Shown: one piece after another, positions 44,801 through 51,863 of the stretch
Numbering within the stretch: position 1 is the stretch's first letter
How the letters are laid out: each line of letters begins with the position of its first letter
Assembly (NCBI GenBank): GCA_041746635.1
Contig: JBGTGQ010000026.1
Coordinates: 51,352 to 115,351 of the forward strand
Source: CAMASH01 sp041746635
GTDB lineage: Bacteria; Verrucomicrobiota; Verrucomicrobiia; Chthoniobacterales; Terrimicrobiaceae
Length of the DNA: 64,000 bases
Direction: 5' to 3'
Made by a program: the position numbers and the translations under genes
The notes under the pieces: model-generated
Database searches by the model: none
The model's input: the letters and a program-made list of their open reading frames with translations, nothing else
What the model was told of the DNA's origin: nothing

Positions 44801-47800
44801 CGTACTTCCCCCCATCGGGTGCCTCTCTTCCCGCCAGCCAGTCCCGCCAGATGCGCTTCGGCGAGACGTATCAGCGGGCCATGCAGATTCTGGCCAACAA
44901 TCCCGAAAACGCGCGCATGTTCGGCCGGAATGTGCGCCTGGGCTATGGCGGCGGCCTGGCCCAACCCGGCGGCGGCACCACCCTGACCGAAGCGCAGGAT
45001 GATGCGATCGTTTATCTGGCCTGCCTGTCCGTGCGGGACGGCAGCGAGGATGCTTTTCTCAAAAAACTTTCCGAGGTCCTGCGCACCCGCCCGATCGAGG
45101 AACGCCTGGCCCTTTGCAACCTGCTGCAATCGCCCGAGCTGTCGGTGCGGGAAATCGAGGCCTTCGTGGTCTCCGGGGAAAAGAACGTCAAGGCCACGGA
45201 AGCCGCTTACCAGAGCCTGCAAATGCTCATGGCCCAACGCCGCAACAATGCGGCTATCATCGGCGTGGCGGTTTCTGAAGAAAAACTGAAAGCTCTCATC
45301 GAAAAACTGGGCACGGAAAATTCGGCGGGCAATCAGCCCCGCCATCTGATCCAGCGTTACAGCATGCTCATCATGATGGGAAAACAGGAGGAAGCCGAGA
45401 AGCTGGCGGAGGAAATTCTGGCCCAGCCAGATTCCGATGATCCCCTCCTACTGGCCACGACGATGCAATTCGCCATCACGCGCAAGAATTTCGATCGGGC
45501 CATCGCGTTGCATGAAAAACTGAAGGCGGCGAACCAGAAAAACGGCGCGACCGGGCGGCAGTACCAAAACTACATGCTGGCCATGGCCCTCCTCACCTCC
45601 GACCAGCACAAGGAAAAAGGGATCGATATGTTGGCGGAGGATTTTCTGTCCGCCACGTCGGGCGCACCTTCGGCCAGGTTTTTCGGTCACGGCATGGGCC
45701 GTCAGCAAACCGCCTGGCCCCAACTGCGCGGCGGCAGTCTGGCCAATGTCCTCCCCCAACCGACGCGCGAATTGAATCAGCAGCAGACCGGAGTTATCCG
45801 GGGCATGGCCATGCAGAATCACCAACTTACCGCCGTCGTGCCGGATTTGATCAAACGCTTCAGTTCCCTGGCCGAGAGCAATAATTCCGCCGCCTTGAAA
45901 CAAGCCGCCGTCTGGCTGCTGTGGTTCTCCGGCAAACAAAAGGAAGCGGAGTCCGCCCTGAAGGCCTTGATCGCGAGCAAGCCCTGCGACGAACTCCTGC
46001 TCAATTACAGCATGATGCTGGCGGAGCTGAAAAAGCCGGCCGAAGCCTTGCAGACACTCGATCAAATTCAGGCCCGCAGCGGCGACGCCTACGAACTGGC
46101 CACGCGGCTGCGTTTTGTCATTTTGCTTGATGCCAAGGACGACAAGGCCACCTCGGCCGCCGCCCTCAAGCTCGCCACCCTGCGCCTGATTGACTACGAG
46201 CAATCGCAGCTCGTGCAAGAAATGAAACGCCTCGGACTCACCGCGGAGGCGGCGAAGCTGGAGAAGAAGGCCCCGGTCTCGCGCAACCCCGGCCAGCGTT
46301 CCCGTCAGATGATTGAGGTAATGAACGAACGTGTGCGATCCGACCAGCGCGAGGAAGCACTTACCCTCGCATACGCCCTGCTGGGCCGCGATCCGTTCTC
46401 CCGCTCCATGCGCAACGAACGCCATCAGCAGGATCAGGCCCTGCGCGCGTTGAAAAAATTTGGCGAACTGGACAACTACATCACCAAACTCAAAACCCAA
46501 CTCGACGCCGCACCCGAGTCGCCCCGCCTCAATGCCCAGATGGCCCAGGCGCTGCAAACCAAGGAGCCCAAGCTGGCCGAGCCGTATTATCGCAAGCTGG
46601 CCGAACTGCGCCCGAAGGATGCCGAGTGGATGCAACAACTGGGCAACCTGCTCCTGCAGTCCGAGCAAAACGAGGAGGCCATGCGCCTCTACGATCGCAT
46701 TCTGGCGGAGAATCCCGCCCTGCTTTTTTCCCAAGGCACGAATTTCGTCGAACCCTACAAGCGCACAAAAAGCTGGCAGCGGCTAGTGGATGCCATTGTG
46801 AAATCCCCCGACCCGACGATGGACCCGCTGAATCCCTACCGGCATAATTTTTCCCACGTTTTCATGGAGATCGGGCGCAGCGTGCAGAGGGCGCGTCCGG
46901 CGGTGGACCCGACCGGAGTCTGGCTCAAGGGGCTGCGCTGGGATCAGAGCGGCGCCTGGCAGCTTCGGCCCGTTCTGGCCCAAGCCCTCATCCGGGCGGG
47001 GCGCACCGACGAAGCCCGCAAGGTCGTGGAAGAAGCGTTTTTCCCTCCCGGCCGGGACGAAGGCTCGGCCCGACTTTTCGTTTACAACCGTCAGTTCCAG
47101 CCCAATGCCATCTGGAACCAAACGATGTCGCGCGGCAGCGGTGAGGTGGAAAGCCCCGCCCTGCGGCTTATGCGCACCGCCGAAGCGATGGGCTTCCTCA
47201 AGGAATTGCTGCCCCGTATCGAAAAAATCCCGCCGCCCCCTGACGGCAGCAATCCCCTGTTGATGGCCCGCCTGGTCGCGCGCGACGAAACCGTGCTGCC
47301 GGAAATCCGCAAAAAAATGGACGAGGCAAAAACTGCCAAGCGCGGCCAGCCCATGACCGGCGGGATGCAGCCGAACACGTGGCGATTTCTCGCCGACGAA
47401 CTGGCAAACTGGCCCGAAGCCCGCGCACTCGCACCCAAGGCCCTCGAATCCGCCGCGCAATTGAGCAAAATGAACGGCGACGATTTCAATTCGCTCATGG
47501 CCATCAACCTCCAGCTTGCCACCCTCGCCTTGGAAGACGGCAAAATGGAGATCGCGCAAAAAGCGCTGCGGGATTGGGCCCAGGCCCAGCGCGACTGGCA
47601 GCGTCAGGGTGCCCAGATGGATTTCATGAGCGGCCTGCGCGTGCTGAAAATGATGGCCGCGGCGGGCCTCGAAAAGGAAGCCCTGTCCTTGCGCGACACC
47701 TTGCGCGCCGACCGGAATTTCGCCCGCAACCCCCACTACCAGCGCACTTTCGCCCAGACCGAAAACGAGATCGCCATCAATCTCGGCAAGGGCGGCTCTG

Positions 47801-48615
47801 TCACCGCCGTACTGGCCTGGACTCCCGGTGCCGGCGGAGGGGGCAGCCTTTTTTGGGATCTGCGGGCGGGCGGCGACACGGAAGACGACGGCCAGACCGT
47901 CTGGATGGCCCAGGAGCCCCTGCGCAAACTCTCCGGCAAATACAACCTGGAGGTTTATTTCGGGGAAAATGAGGCGTCGATGAAAAGGCTGATGAGCAAA
48001 CCCGCCGTGGCCGCGCGCGGGTCGTGGTCGGGAAAACTGCCGGCCGACCAGGGCTATCTGCGCGCCATTTTGCGCCAAGGCGATGACGTGCTGTTGGGGC
48101 CGATGGTTTCGGCCGCGGCCGGAACACCGCTGCTTGCGGGGGACAGCCTGGGCGCAATTCTGACCGCCAAGGACGGCACCGCCAAAGGCTGGACAGGCAT
48201 TCCCCCCGTACCGGTTTCACTGGAAAAAGGCGGACCCGCCGGCGAGGGGAATTTCCTCCGGCTCGATGGCGATCAAGGAAACCAGATGGAGTTGACGGCC
48301 GAGCGCATTCCGCTCGATCCAACAAAAAATTACCTCGCGGGCGGCTGGTTTCGTTATCAACAAAACTACGGCAGCGCCCGCATGGCCTGGCGCATTTACG
48401 ACGCCGACGGCAAGGAACTGGGCCAGTATTCGCCCAATGGCAATTTCCGTGGCGACCGCTGGAACTACGCCGTGCAGCGTTTTGGACAGGGCCGGAATTC
48501 CATCGATCTCCCCAAGACCGCCGCGTGGCTGGAGCCCTATGTGGAATTCAGCGGTCGCTGCAACCTGCAAGGAATCTTCGTCACCGAAGTCGCCGTCCCG
48601 GCCAAGGAGGAATGA
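41833..48615 (+). CDS. Giant exported TPR-repeat protein
   Basis: A 2260-residue protein. An ATG at 41845 is an alternative start. A hydrophobic stretch (about 20-32, SLAGLLLSVSLLHA) forms a signal peptide, cleaved near AEPLTQP. Then follow dozens of tetratricopeptide-like helical hairpins (about 35-2050, such as WSALAAVEARAGKLAPAVED), with a low-complexity Ser/Gly/Pro break near 985-1030. The C-terminal 160 residues are beta-rich (GGWFRYQQNYGSARMAWRIY) and resemble a jelly-roll carbohydrate-binding-type module. It probably sits in the periplasm as a scaffold. Its neighbourhood with two Bat-type VWA proteins recalls BatC, a much smaller TPR protein. No enzyme motif is visible. Confidence 0.75.
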   Translation: MTKVMTLKILSLSDIRNSSLAGLLLSVSLLHAEPLTQPVLERYEQMLVKTPEPGTAFDKVYQHYLESEGLEALAKRWSDAAEKNEANRAEFLLLLGLLNDQRGQTEEALKNLRAAAEGGQNWRAWSALAAVEARAGKLAPAVEDYKKAIALNPPQDALAKLYRGQALCQQRLMDFAGAVETWQNYAKASPGDAFVLEEAGDALLEAGRFDEARTMFAQLREQKDADPARRLTAALRLAEVERQRGGKAAALKIYTEALAEAGASSWLQREVRERIERLFRSDDDLPGLVKYYQERLKTEAGDLEAALRLSETLAELNRHEESLKVLQTGAEKAPDNKDVQLKLASAFLRAERPADAETVLATLAKAFPDDVSVTEKLGEAQWQSFKLGKGSKDTALATWRKLAPDGADANAVQQLAEIFRAHDLTEETLLEYRRALAADPTANDRRERLAEFFMALDRKAEAMAALQGLVADGRASGENYLRLAKIQRRFGDNAAARQSLQEAGDYPDRAFERRYLAWQIATEEKNWEVAEGLAMAMRETAGTEPEFERADECLVEGFRELKKTDAEIRRLLDRQKEAPDAFTERDWRLLFLLAVDGDDNGSAEFALSGGLKQFPKSASLSKLENALARRANDAARRIASLERLEQIEPQRAGDWMAERVRAYRDAERWDDAIKLAQRCVQLAPAKAENHLLLADTFLAAQKQDEAIRALKEAVRLSDNPNQIRLRLAELHAAQGQVVASREAIEEAFEAEETPAGKLQLTGRLASAYLQEGKIDELISKLRARQKAEEGGWRYALYLAEVYQMMQDSVHAMEELDKALAGKPDDPALLKKLMALAEMTGDTEATLRYSRKIAEVEPSKQNRAQLGSALANDGKLDEALGLLKDHSEEFLENPPAWQDVVRALQTEEKTGDLAALLEGRLRAKPNDWRSLMAMAEIFMGAGQTAKAADVLWRVMDITEEATVAPQTSPTPAQSFSGGPFVTAGGWGSRMTYFPPSGASLPASQSRQMRFGETYQRAMQILANNPENARMFGRNVRLGYGGGLAQPGGGTTLTEAQDDAIVYLACLSVRDGSEDAFLKKLSEVLRTRPIEERLALCNLLQSPELSVREIEAFVVSGEKNVKATEAAYQSLQMLMAQRRNNAAIIGVAVSEEKLKALIEKLGTENSAGNQPRHLIQRYSMLIMMGKQEEAEKLAEEILAQPDSDDPLLLATTMQFAITRKNFDRAIALHEKLKAANQKNGATGRQYQNYMLAMALLTSDQHKEKGIDMLAEDFLSATSGAPSARFFGHGMGRQQTAWPQLRGGSLANVLPQPTRELNQQQTGVIRGMAMQNHQLTAVVPDLIKRFSSLAESNNSAALKQAAVWLLWFSGKQKEAESALKALIASKPCDELLLNYSMMLAELKKPAEALQTLDQIQARSGDAYELATRLRFVILLDAKDDKATSAAALKLATLRLIDYEQSQLVQEMKRLGLTAEAAKLEKKAPVSRNPGQRSRQMIEVMNERVRSDQREEALTLAYALLGRDPFSRSMRNERHQQDQALRALKKFGELDNYITKLKTQLDAAPESPRLNAQMAQALQTKEPKLAEPYYRKLAELRPKDAEWMQQLGNLLLQSEQNEEAMRLYDRILAENPALLFSQGTNFVEPYKRTKSWQRLVDAIVKSPDPTMDPLNPYRHNFSHVFMEIGRSVQRARPAVDPTGVWLKGLRWDQSGAWQLRPVLAQALIRAGRTDEARKVVEEAFFPPGRDEGSARLFVYNRQFQPNAIWNQTMSRGSGEVESPALRLMRTAEAMGFLKELLPRIEKIPPPPDGSNPLLMARLVARDETVLPEIRKKMDEAKTAKRGQPMTGGMQPNTWRFLADELANWPEARALAPKALESAAQLSKMNGDDFNSLMAINLQLATLALEDGKMEIAQKALRDWAQAQRDWQRQGAQMDFMSGLRVLKMMAAAGLEKEALSLRDTLRADRNFARNPHYQRTFAQTENEIAINLGKGGSVTAVLAWTPGAGGGGSLFWDLRAGGDTEDDGQTVWMAQEPLRKLSGKYNLEVYFGENEASMKRLMSKPAVAARGSWSGKLPADQGYLRAILRQGDDVLLGPMVSAAAGTPLLAGDSLGAILTAKDGTAKGWTGIPPVPVSLEKGGPAGEGNFLRLDGDQGNQMELTAERIPLDPTKNYLAGGWFRYQQNYGSARMAWRIYDADGKELGQYSPNGNFRGDRWNYAVQRFGQGRNSIDLPKTAAWLEPYVEFSGRCNLQGIFVTEVAVPAKEE

Positions 48616-48623
48616 ACGCTTTG

Positions 48624-48712
48624 GACAGAATGAACAGAATAAACAGAATGGCCTGAAGGAGGCAGCTTCAGCCCTCGCTTGTTCCGATTCTGTCCATTTT
48701 GTTCATTCTGTC
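48624..48712. repeat. GACAGAATGAACAGAAT inverted repeat between convergent genes
   Basis: Arms 48624-48649 and 48687-48712 are reverse complements at 23 of 26 positions. Each arm is itself near-tandem (AACAGAAT units). The loop is 37 nt. It lies between the ends of the TPR gene and the YceI gene and could terminate both, but no T-run follows either arm. Confidence 0.65.
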
Positions 48713-48726
48713 GAAAAACCAATTCT

Positions 48727-49341
48727 TCAGCTCTTCGGCGCGGCCCCGGCGATGCTGAGGGAGAGTTTGATTTCGTCGGACACCTTGTCGAGATTCTGGC
48801 CAGGCTGGATATTGTAATCGCTGCGCTTGATCTCAAATTCCGACCGAATCACGAGCAAGTCGCCCTGAATCTTGCCCCCGGAGCGGTCGCCCAGTTTGCC
48901 GGGCAGGTAGGTCACCTTGGCGTCCACCGTGATCTCCTTGGTCACGCCATTCAAAGTGAAGGTGCCTGTCACTTCGGCCTCGCCCTTGTTGTCGCTCTTC
49001 TCGATGTCGCTGATTTTTTTGATCTCGAAAACGATTTCCGGGTTGACTGTGGCATTGAGCCATTTTTCCCCCACGAGGTGTTCTTTCATCAGCGGATTCG
49101 GCACGGTGAGGGATTCGGTGGCGACCACGATCCTGCCCTTGGCTTCGCCGGGTTTGGCAGGATCGAGGGTGACGGTGCCGCTCACTCCGTTGGCGGTGCC
49201 ATTGATGGATTCGAGAGGGGCGTCGAGTTTGAAGACGACATTATTGACGCCTTTCGGGTCCTTGAAATCAAAGGTGAGCACTTCGGCGTGAACGACGGTG
49301 AGGCTGGCGGCGGTGAAGGCGAGGAGGCGGGTCAGTTTCAT
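48727..49341 (-). CDS. YceI-family periplasmic protein
   Basis: A 204-residue lipocalin-like protein with a signal peptide (ends TVVHA, about residue 19). YceI features are the early VVFKLDAPLESINGTANG stretch, the MKEHLVGEKWLNATVNPEIVF segment and the late strand QGDLLVIRSEFEIKRSDYNI. Family members bind polyisoprenoids such as octaprenyl quinones in the periplasm; the ligand here is unknown. The ATG overlaps the upstream small membrane protein gene by ATGA, so they are co-translated. Confidence 0.88.
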   Translation of the reverse strand: MKLTRLLAFTAASLTVVHAEVLTFDFKDPKGVNNVVFKLDAPLESINGTANGVSGTVTLDPAKPGEAKGRIVVATESLTVPNPLMKEHLVGEKWLNATVNPEIVFEIKKISDIEKSDNKGEAEVTGTFTLNGVTKEITVDAKVTYLPGKLGDRSGGKIQGDLLVIRSEFEIKRSDYNIQPGQNLDKVSDEIKLSLSIAGAAPKS

Positions 49342-49598
49342 GATTTTTTGTTGCTGAGTTTAGACAAAATGAGGCCGAAGGCAAACAAAGCTCCCGAGCC
49401 GACCAGGCCAGCGCCGAGAAAATCCACCCCCGGCACAAATCGCTGATCGTATTCCGTGAATTCGATCTCGGTAATGGGGTCGATTTTTTTTACCGGCACC
49501 TGGGTCATGGACCAACCCGGGTGCGCCCCGAGGGCCAGCCACGTGCCGATGACGGCGATGTCGATGACCACGACCAGGATGAGCAGCACCCGGATCAT
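49338..49598 (-). CDS. Small two-helix membrane protein, unknown function
   Basis: An 86-residue protein with transmembrane segments at about 2-24 and 60-80 and a loop rich in acidic and aromatic residues (ITEIEFTEYDQRFVPGVD). No known family is recognised. The ATG at 49598 follows the NIL-domain gene by 7 bp, and the stop overlaps the YceI start. The frame stays open further upstream, but that stretch is antisense-type shadow of the NIL gene. Confidence 0.6.
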   Translation of the reverse strand: MIRVLLILVVVIDIAVIGTWLALGAHPGWSMTQVPVKKIDPITEIEFTEYDQRFVPGVDFLGAGLVGSGALFAFGLILSKLSNKKS

Positions 49599-49605
49599 GG
49601 ATGGT

Positions 49606-49854
49606 TCACCCTTCGATGGTGTTGATCTCGACCGGCTCGACCTTGATGCCGAGTTCCTCCAGCCAGGCGATGGCGCGTTTGATTTCCTCGCGCTCGCCGT
49701 CGAGTTCGAGCGATACCAGCCCAATCTCCTCGGTCACGCTGGCCTGGCGAACGTTGGTGACGACGGCAAAATTCTGGGCGAGTTCGCAGATGACCGGCCG
49801 CGTGATATGGCGCGCCGGATACATCAGCCAAAGACGGGTGACTTGCTGGGACAT
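49606..49854 (-). CDS. Stand-alone NIL-domain protein
   Basis: An 82-residue ACT-like ferredoxin-fold protein. The first strand RLWLMYPARHITRPVICELA, the helix after it and the late NTIEG end match the NIL domain, which is normally found at the C-terminus of the MetN methionine importer ATPase, where it binds methionine and inhibits transport. Here it is encoded alone with no MetN nearby. The ATG at 49854 is preferred because it begins that first strand. It precedes the small membrane protein and YceI genes. Confidence 0.72.
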   Translation of the reverse strand: MSQQVTRLWLMYPARHITRPVICELAQNFAVVTNVRQASVTEEIGLVSLELDGEREEIKRAIAWLEELGIKVEPVEINTIEG

Positions 49855-49924
49855 GGGGGAAGAATAAGGCCGAATGCAAAATGTCCAAGGTCGAAAAAAA
49901 TCGCAGAGCGGTCCCGGAAGGAGC

Positions 49925-51085
49925 TTACTTTTTCGGAGGAGGAATTTCCGCGGGAGCGGGTTTTTCACTGACCGATATGGCTTGGGCAATCATACTTTTT
50001 GAAGGCGGCAGGATGTGTTTGAAGGTTTCCCCGTAGATGTCCCAGACCGTCAGAAAAAGTCCGCAGACGATGGGCCCGATGATGAAGCCGATGGGGCCAA
50101 AGAAAAACAGTCCGCCCAGCGTTCCAAGGAGAATGAGCAGGTCCGGCATCTCGGCATCCTTGCCGACCAGCCTGGGACGCAAGACATTGTCGATCGTGCC
50201 CACCACCGCGGCGCACCAAATCCCGAGCAAGGTGGCCGCCAGCGGCTGTCCGCTGACGTAGAGATAAATCACCGCCGGCACCCAGATCAGCGCAGCCCCG
50301 ATGCCGGGGATGACCGAGAGGATGACCATGATTGTGCCCCAAAAGGCCACGCCTTTGATGCCGGCACAATAAAAGGCCGCCCCGGCCAGCACGCCTTGAA
50401 TGAGGCCGATCAGCAGGGTGCCCTTCACCGTGGCCCGCGTAACGGAGATGAAACGCTCCAGCATGCGGCTTTCATCCTCCGCGCCCAACGGCATGTAATA
50501 AAAAATCTTGTCGAGGATTTTCCCGCCGTCCTTGAGGAAGAAAAACATCGCGTAAATCATCACGAAAAAGTTCAGAAAAAAGCCCGCCGTTCCCGCCGTG
50601 AAGGAGGAGGCCCCTGCCACCAGCCAGGACCCGGTTGCTTTCGCGGCCATGCCCAGGTTGTTCACGATTTCTTCCTGCGCCGGCACAAAATCCTTAAGCA
50701 AAGGAAAGCGCGTCACCAGCCAGAGGTTGGCGTCGAAGGTGCTGGCGCTGCCGAACTTTGTCTGCAGCCACGGGATGGCCTGGTCGCTCACTTCCAACGC
50801 CTGTTGCGCCACCAGCGCGACGAAGGCGCTCAACGGACCCACGATGAGCAGAATGAGGATCAATAATGTCACGACGGAGGCCAGCGATTTTCGTCCCCGG
50901 AACACCCGCACCAAGGCGACGAAGAGCGGACGGCAGAGCCCGGCGAAAATCGCCCCAACGAGCAAGGTCTGGAGAAAGGGCCAGATCACGGCCAGAAACA
51001 ACAAGGAAACCCCCAGCACCAGGAGCAGTACAAAAATCGTGCGAAAGTTCGAGCCGTCCATCTTCGTCTGGTCCATGGATGGCAT
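49925..51085 (-). CDS. AI-2E family transporter (PerM/TqsA type)
   Basis: A 386-residue membrane protein with about eight hydrophobic segments, as in this family of exporters and antiporters. The middle has GTLLIGLIQGVLAG and ILSVIPGIGAALIW, then IDNVLRPRLVGKDAEMPDLL and GPIGFIIGPIV, all family hallmarks. The substrate is not indicated. Starts at 51112 (TTG), 51085 and 51076 (both ATG) are possible; none has a strong Shine-Dalgarno. The gene lies downstream of a decayed permease. Confidence 0.88.
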   Translation of the reverse strand: MPSMDQTKMDGSNFRTIFVLLLVLGVSLLFLAVIWPFLQTLLVGAIFAGLCRPLFVALVRVFRGRKSLASVVTLLILILLIVGPLSAFVALVAQQALEVSDQAIPWLQTKFGSASTFDANLWLVTRFPLLKDFVPAQEEIVNNLGMAAKATGSWLVAGASSFTAGTAGFFLNFFVMIYAMFFFLKDGGKILDKIFYYMPLGAEDESRMLERFISVTRATVKGTLLIGLIQGVLAGAAFYCAGIKGVAFWGTIMVILSVIPGIGAALIWVPAVIYLYVSGQPLAATLLGIWCAAVVGTIDNVLRPRLVGKDAEMPDLLILLGTLGGLFFFGPIGFIIGPIVCGLFLTVWDIYGETFKHILPPSKSMIAQAISVSEKPAPAEIPPPKK

Positions 51086-51145
51086 GGTGGAGGAAGGCCC
51101 GGCGTCTGGCAAGCAGTGGAGGACGATTTGAGCGCAGCGAGGGAG

Positions 51146-51656
51146 TCAGCTCACTCGTGCGGAAGCAAAGCCGGCTCGAACTTTTTTGATGAGCGAGGGA
51201 AAGACAAAGGTGGCGAGCAGAGGCAGGGCGACCCATGCGGCCACTACCCAGCGCGGAAAAAATGGCGAAGACATCCAGCAACCGGCCGGCCCCTTCGCCG
51301 AAATAGCGGGTGGACAAATCGGCCAGCAATGAGGTCGAGGCGGTGAAGGCGGCGGTTCCGGCCGCGTCGGTGCCGAAGCCGAGAGTCTCGGCCGATGTCA
51401 CCAGGGTGAAGACAATCCCGGCCCCGAGCACGCTGCCGATGAGCACCTGCGGGATGCGGCGGGAGTCCGCCACTTCCTCCCCCAAGGTCGCCACCTGCTC
51501 GAAGCCCGCAATGGAAAGAAGCCCGAAGGAAAGTCCGAGGGCGATGGCGGAGATTCCCACACCCTGCGCGGGAAGGAAGAGATCAAGCAAGGGCGGATCG
51601 CCCTGGGGTCCGTGGCCATCCAGAACGCGAAAAATCACTCCCACGGACACCGCCAC
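51146..51656 (-). pseudogene. Amino-acid permease (APC family) remnant
   Basis: The minus-strand frame below 51656 contains SIAGFEQVATLGEEVADSRR and RRIPQVLIGSVLGAGIVFTL, the middle helices of an APC-superfamily permease, up to about 51245. There the frame stops resembling the family and a second frame takes over (WVVAAWVALPLLATFVFPSL, ending at a TGA at 51146), so at least one frameshift or deletion is implied. The N-terminal third of a permease is absent; 51657-51863 has only short unconvincing frames. Confidence 0.65.
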
Positions 51657-51863
51657 CGATTCTGACGATGAATCGCACCGGGGTGCGGGGGGAACAGGCT
51701 GGTGTGGTCATGACCGGCAAGCAGCGAACAGGAGGAAGCGGGGGACCACAAGCTCTGAAAGGCGCGGCGGGCGTGGACGATCAATCTGAGTCCGACGCCG
51801 TGAGCAATGAGGTTCTCGATTTTTCCGAAATCGAAGCCGGCGGCCAGCCGCCGAGGCCTTGCG

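Noticed and set aside
46783..48078. A 431-codon minus-strand frame inside the giant TPR gene
   Set aside because: It follows the codon periodicity of the TPR gene and encodes no known fold.
50694..51240. Continuation of the permease frame across the 5' part of the AI-2E transporter gene
   Set aside because: Below about 51245 the frame is an out-of-frame reading of the transporter gene, with no permease resemblance.
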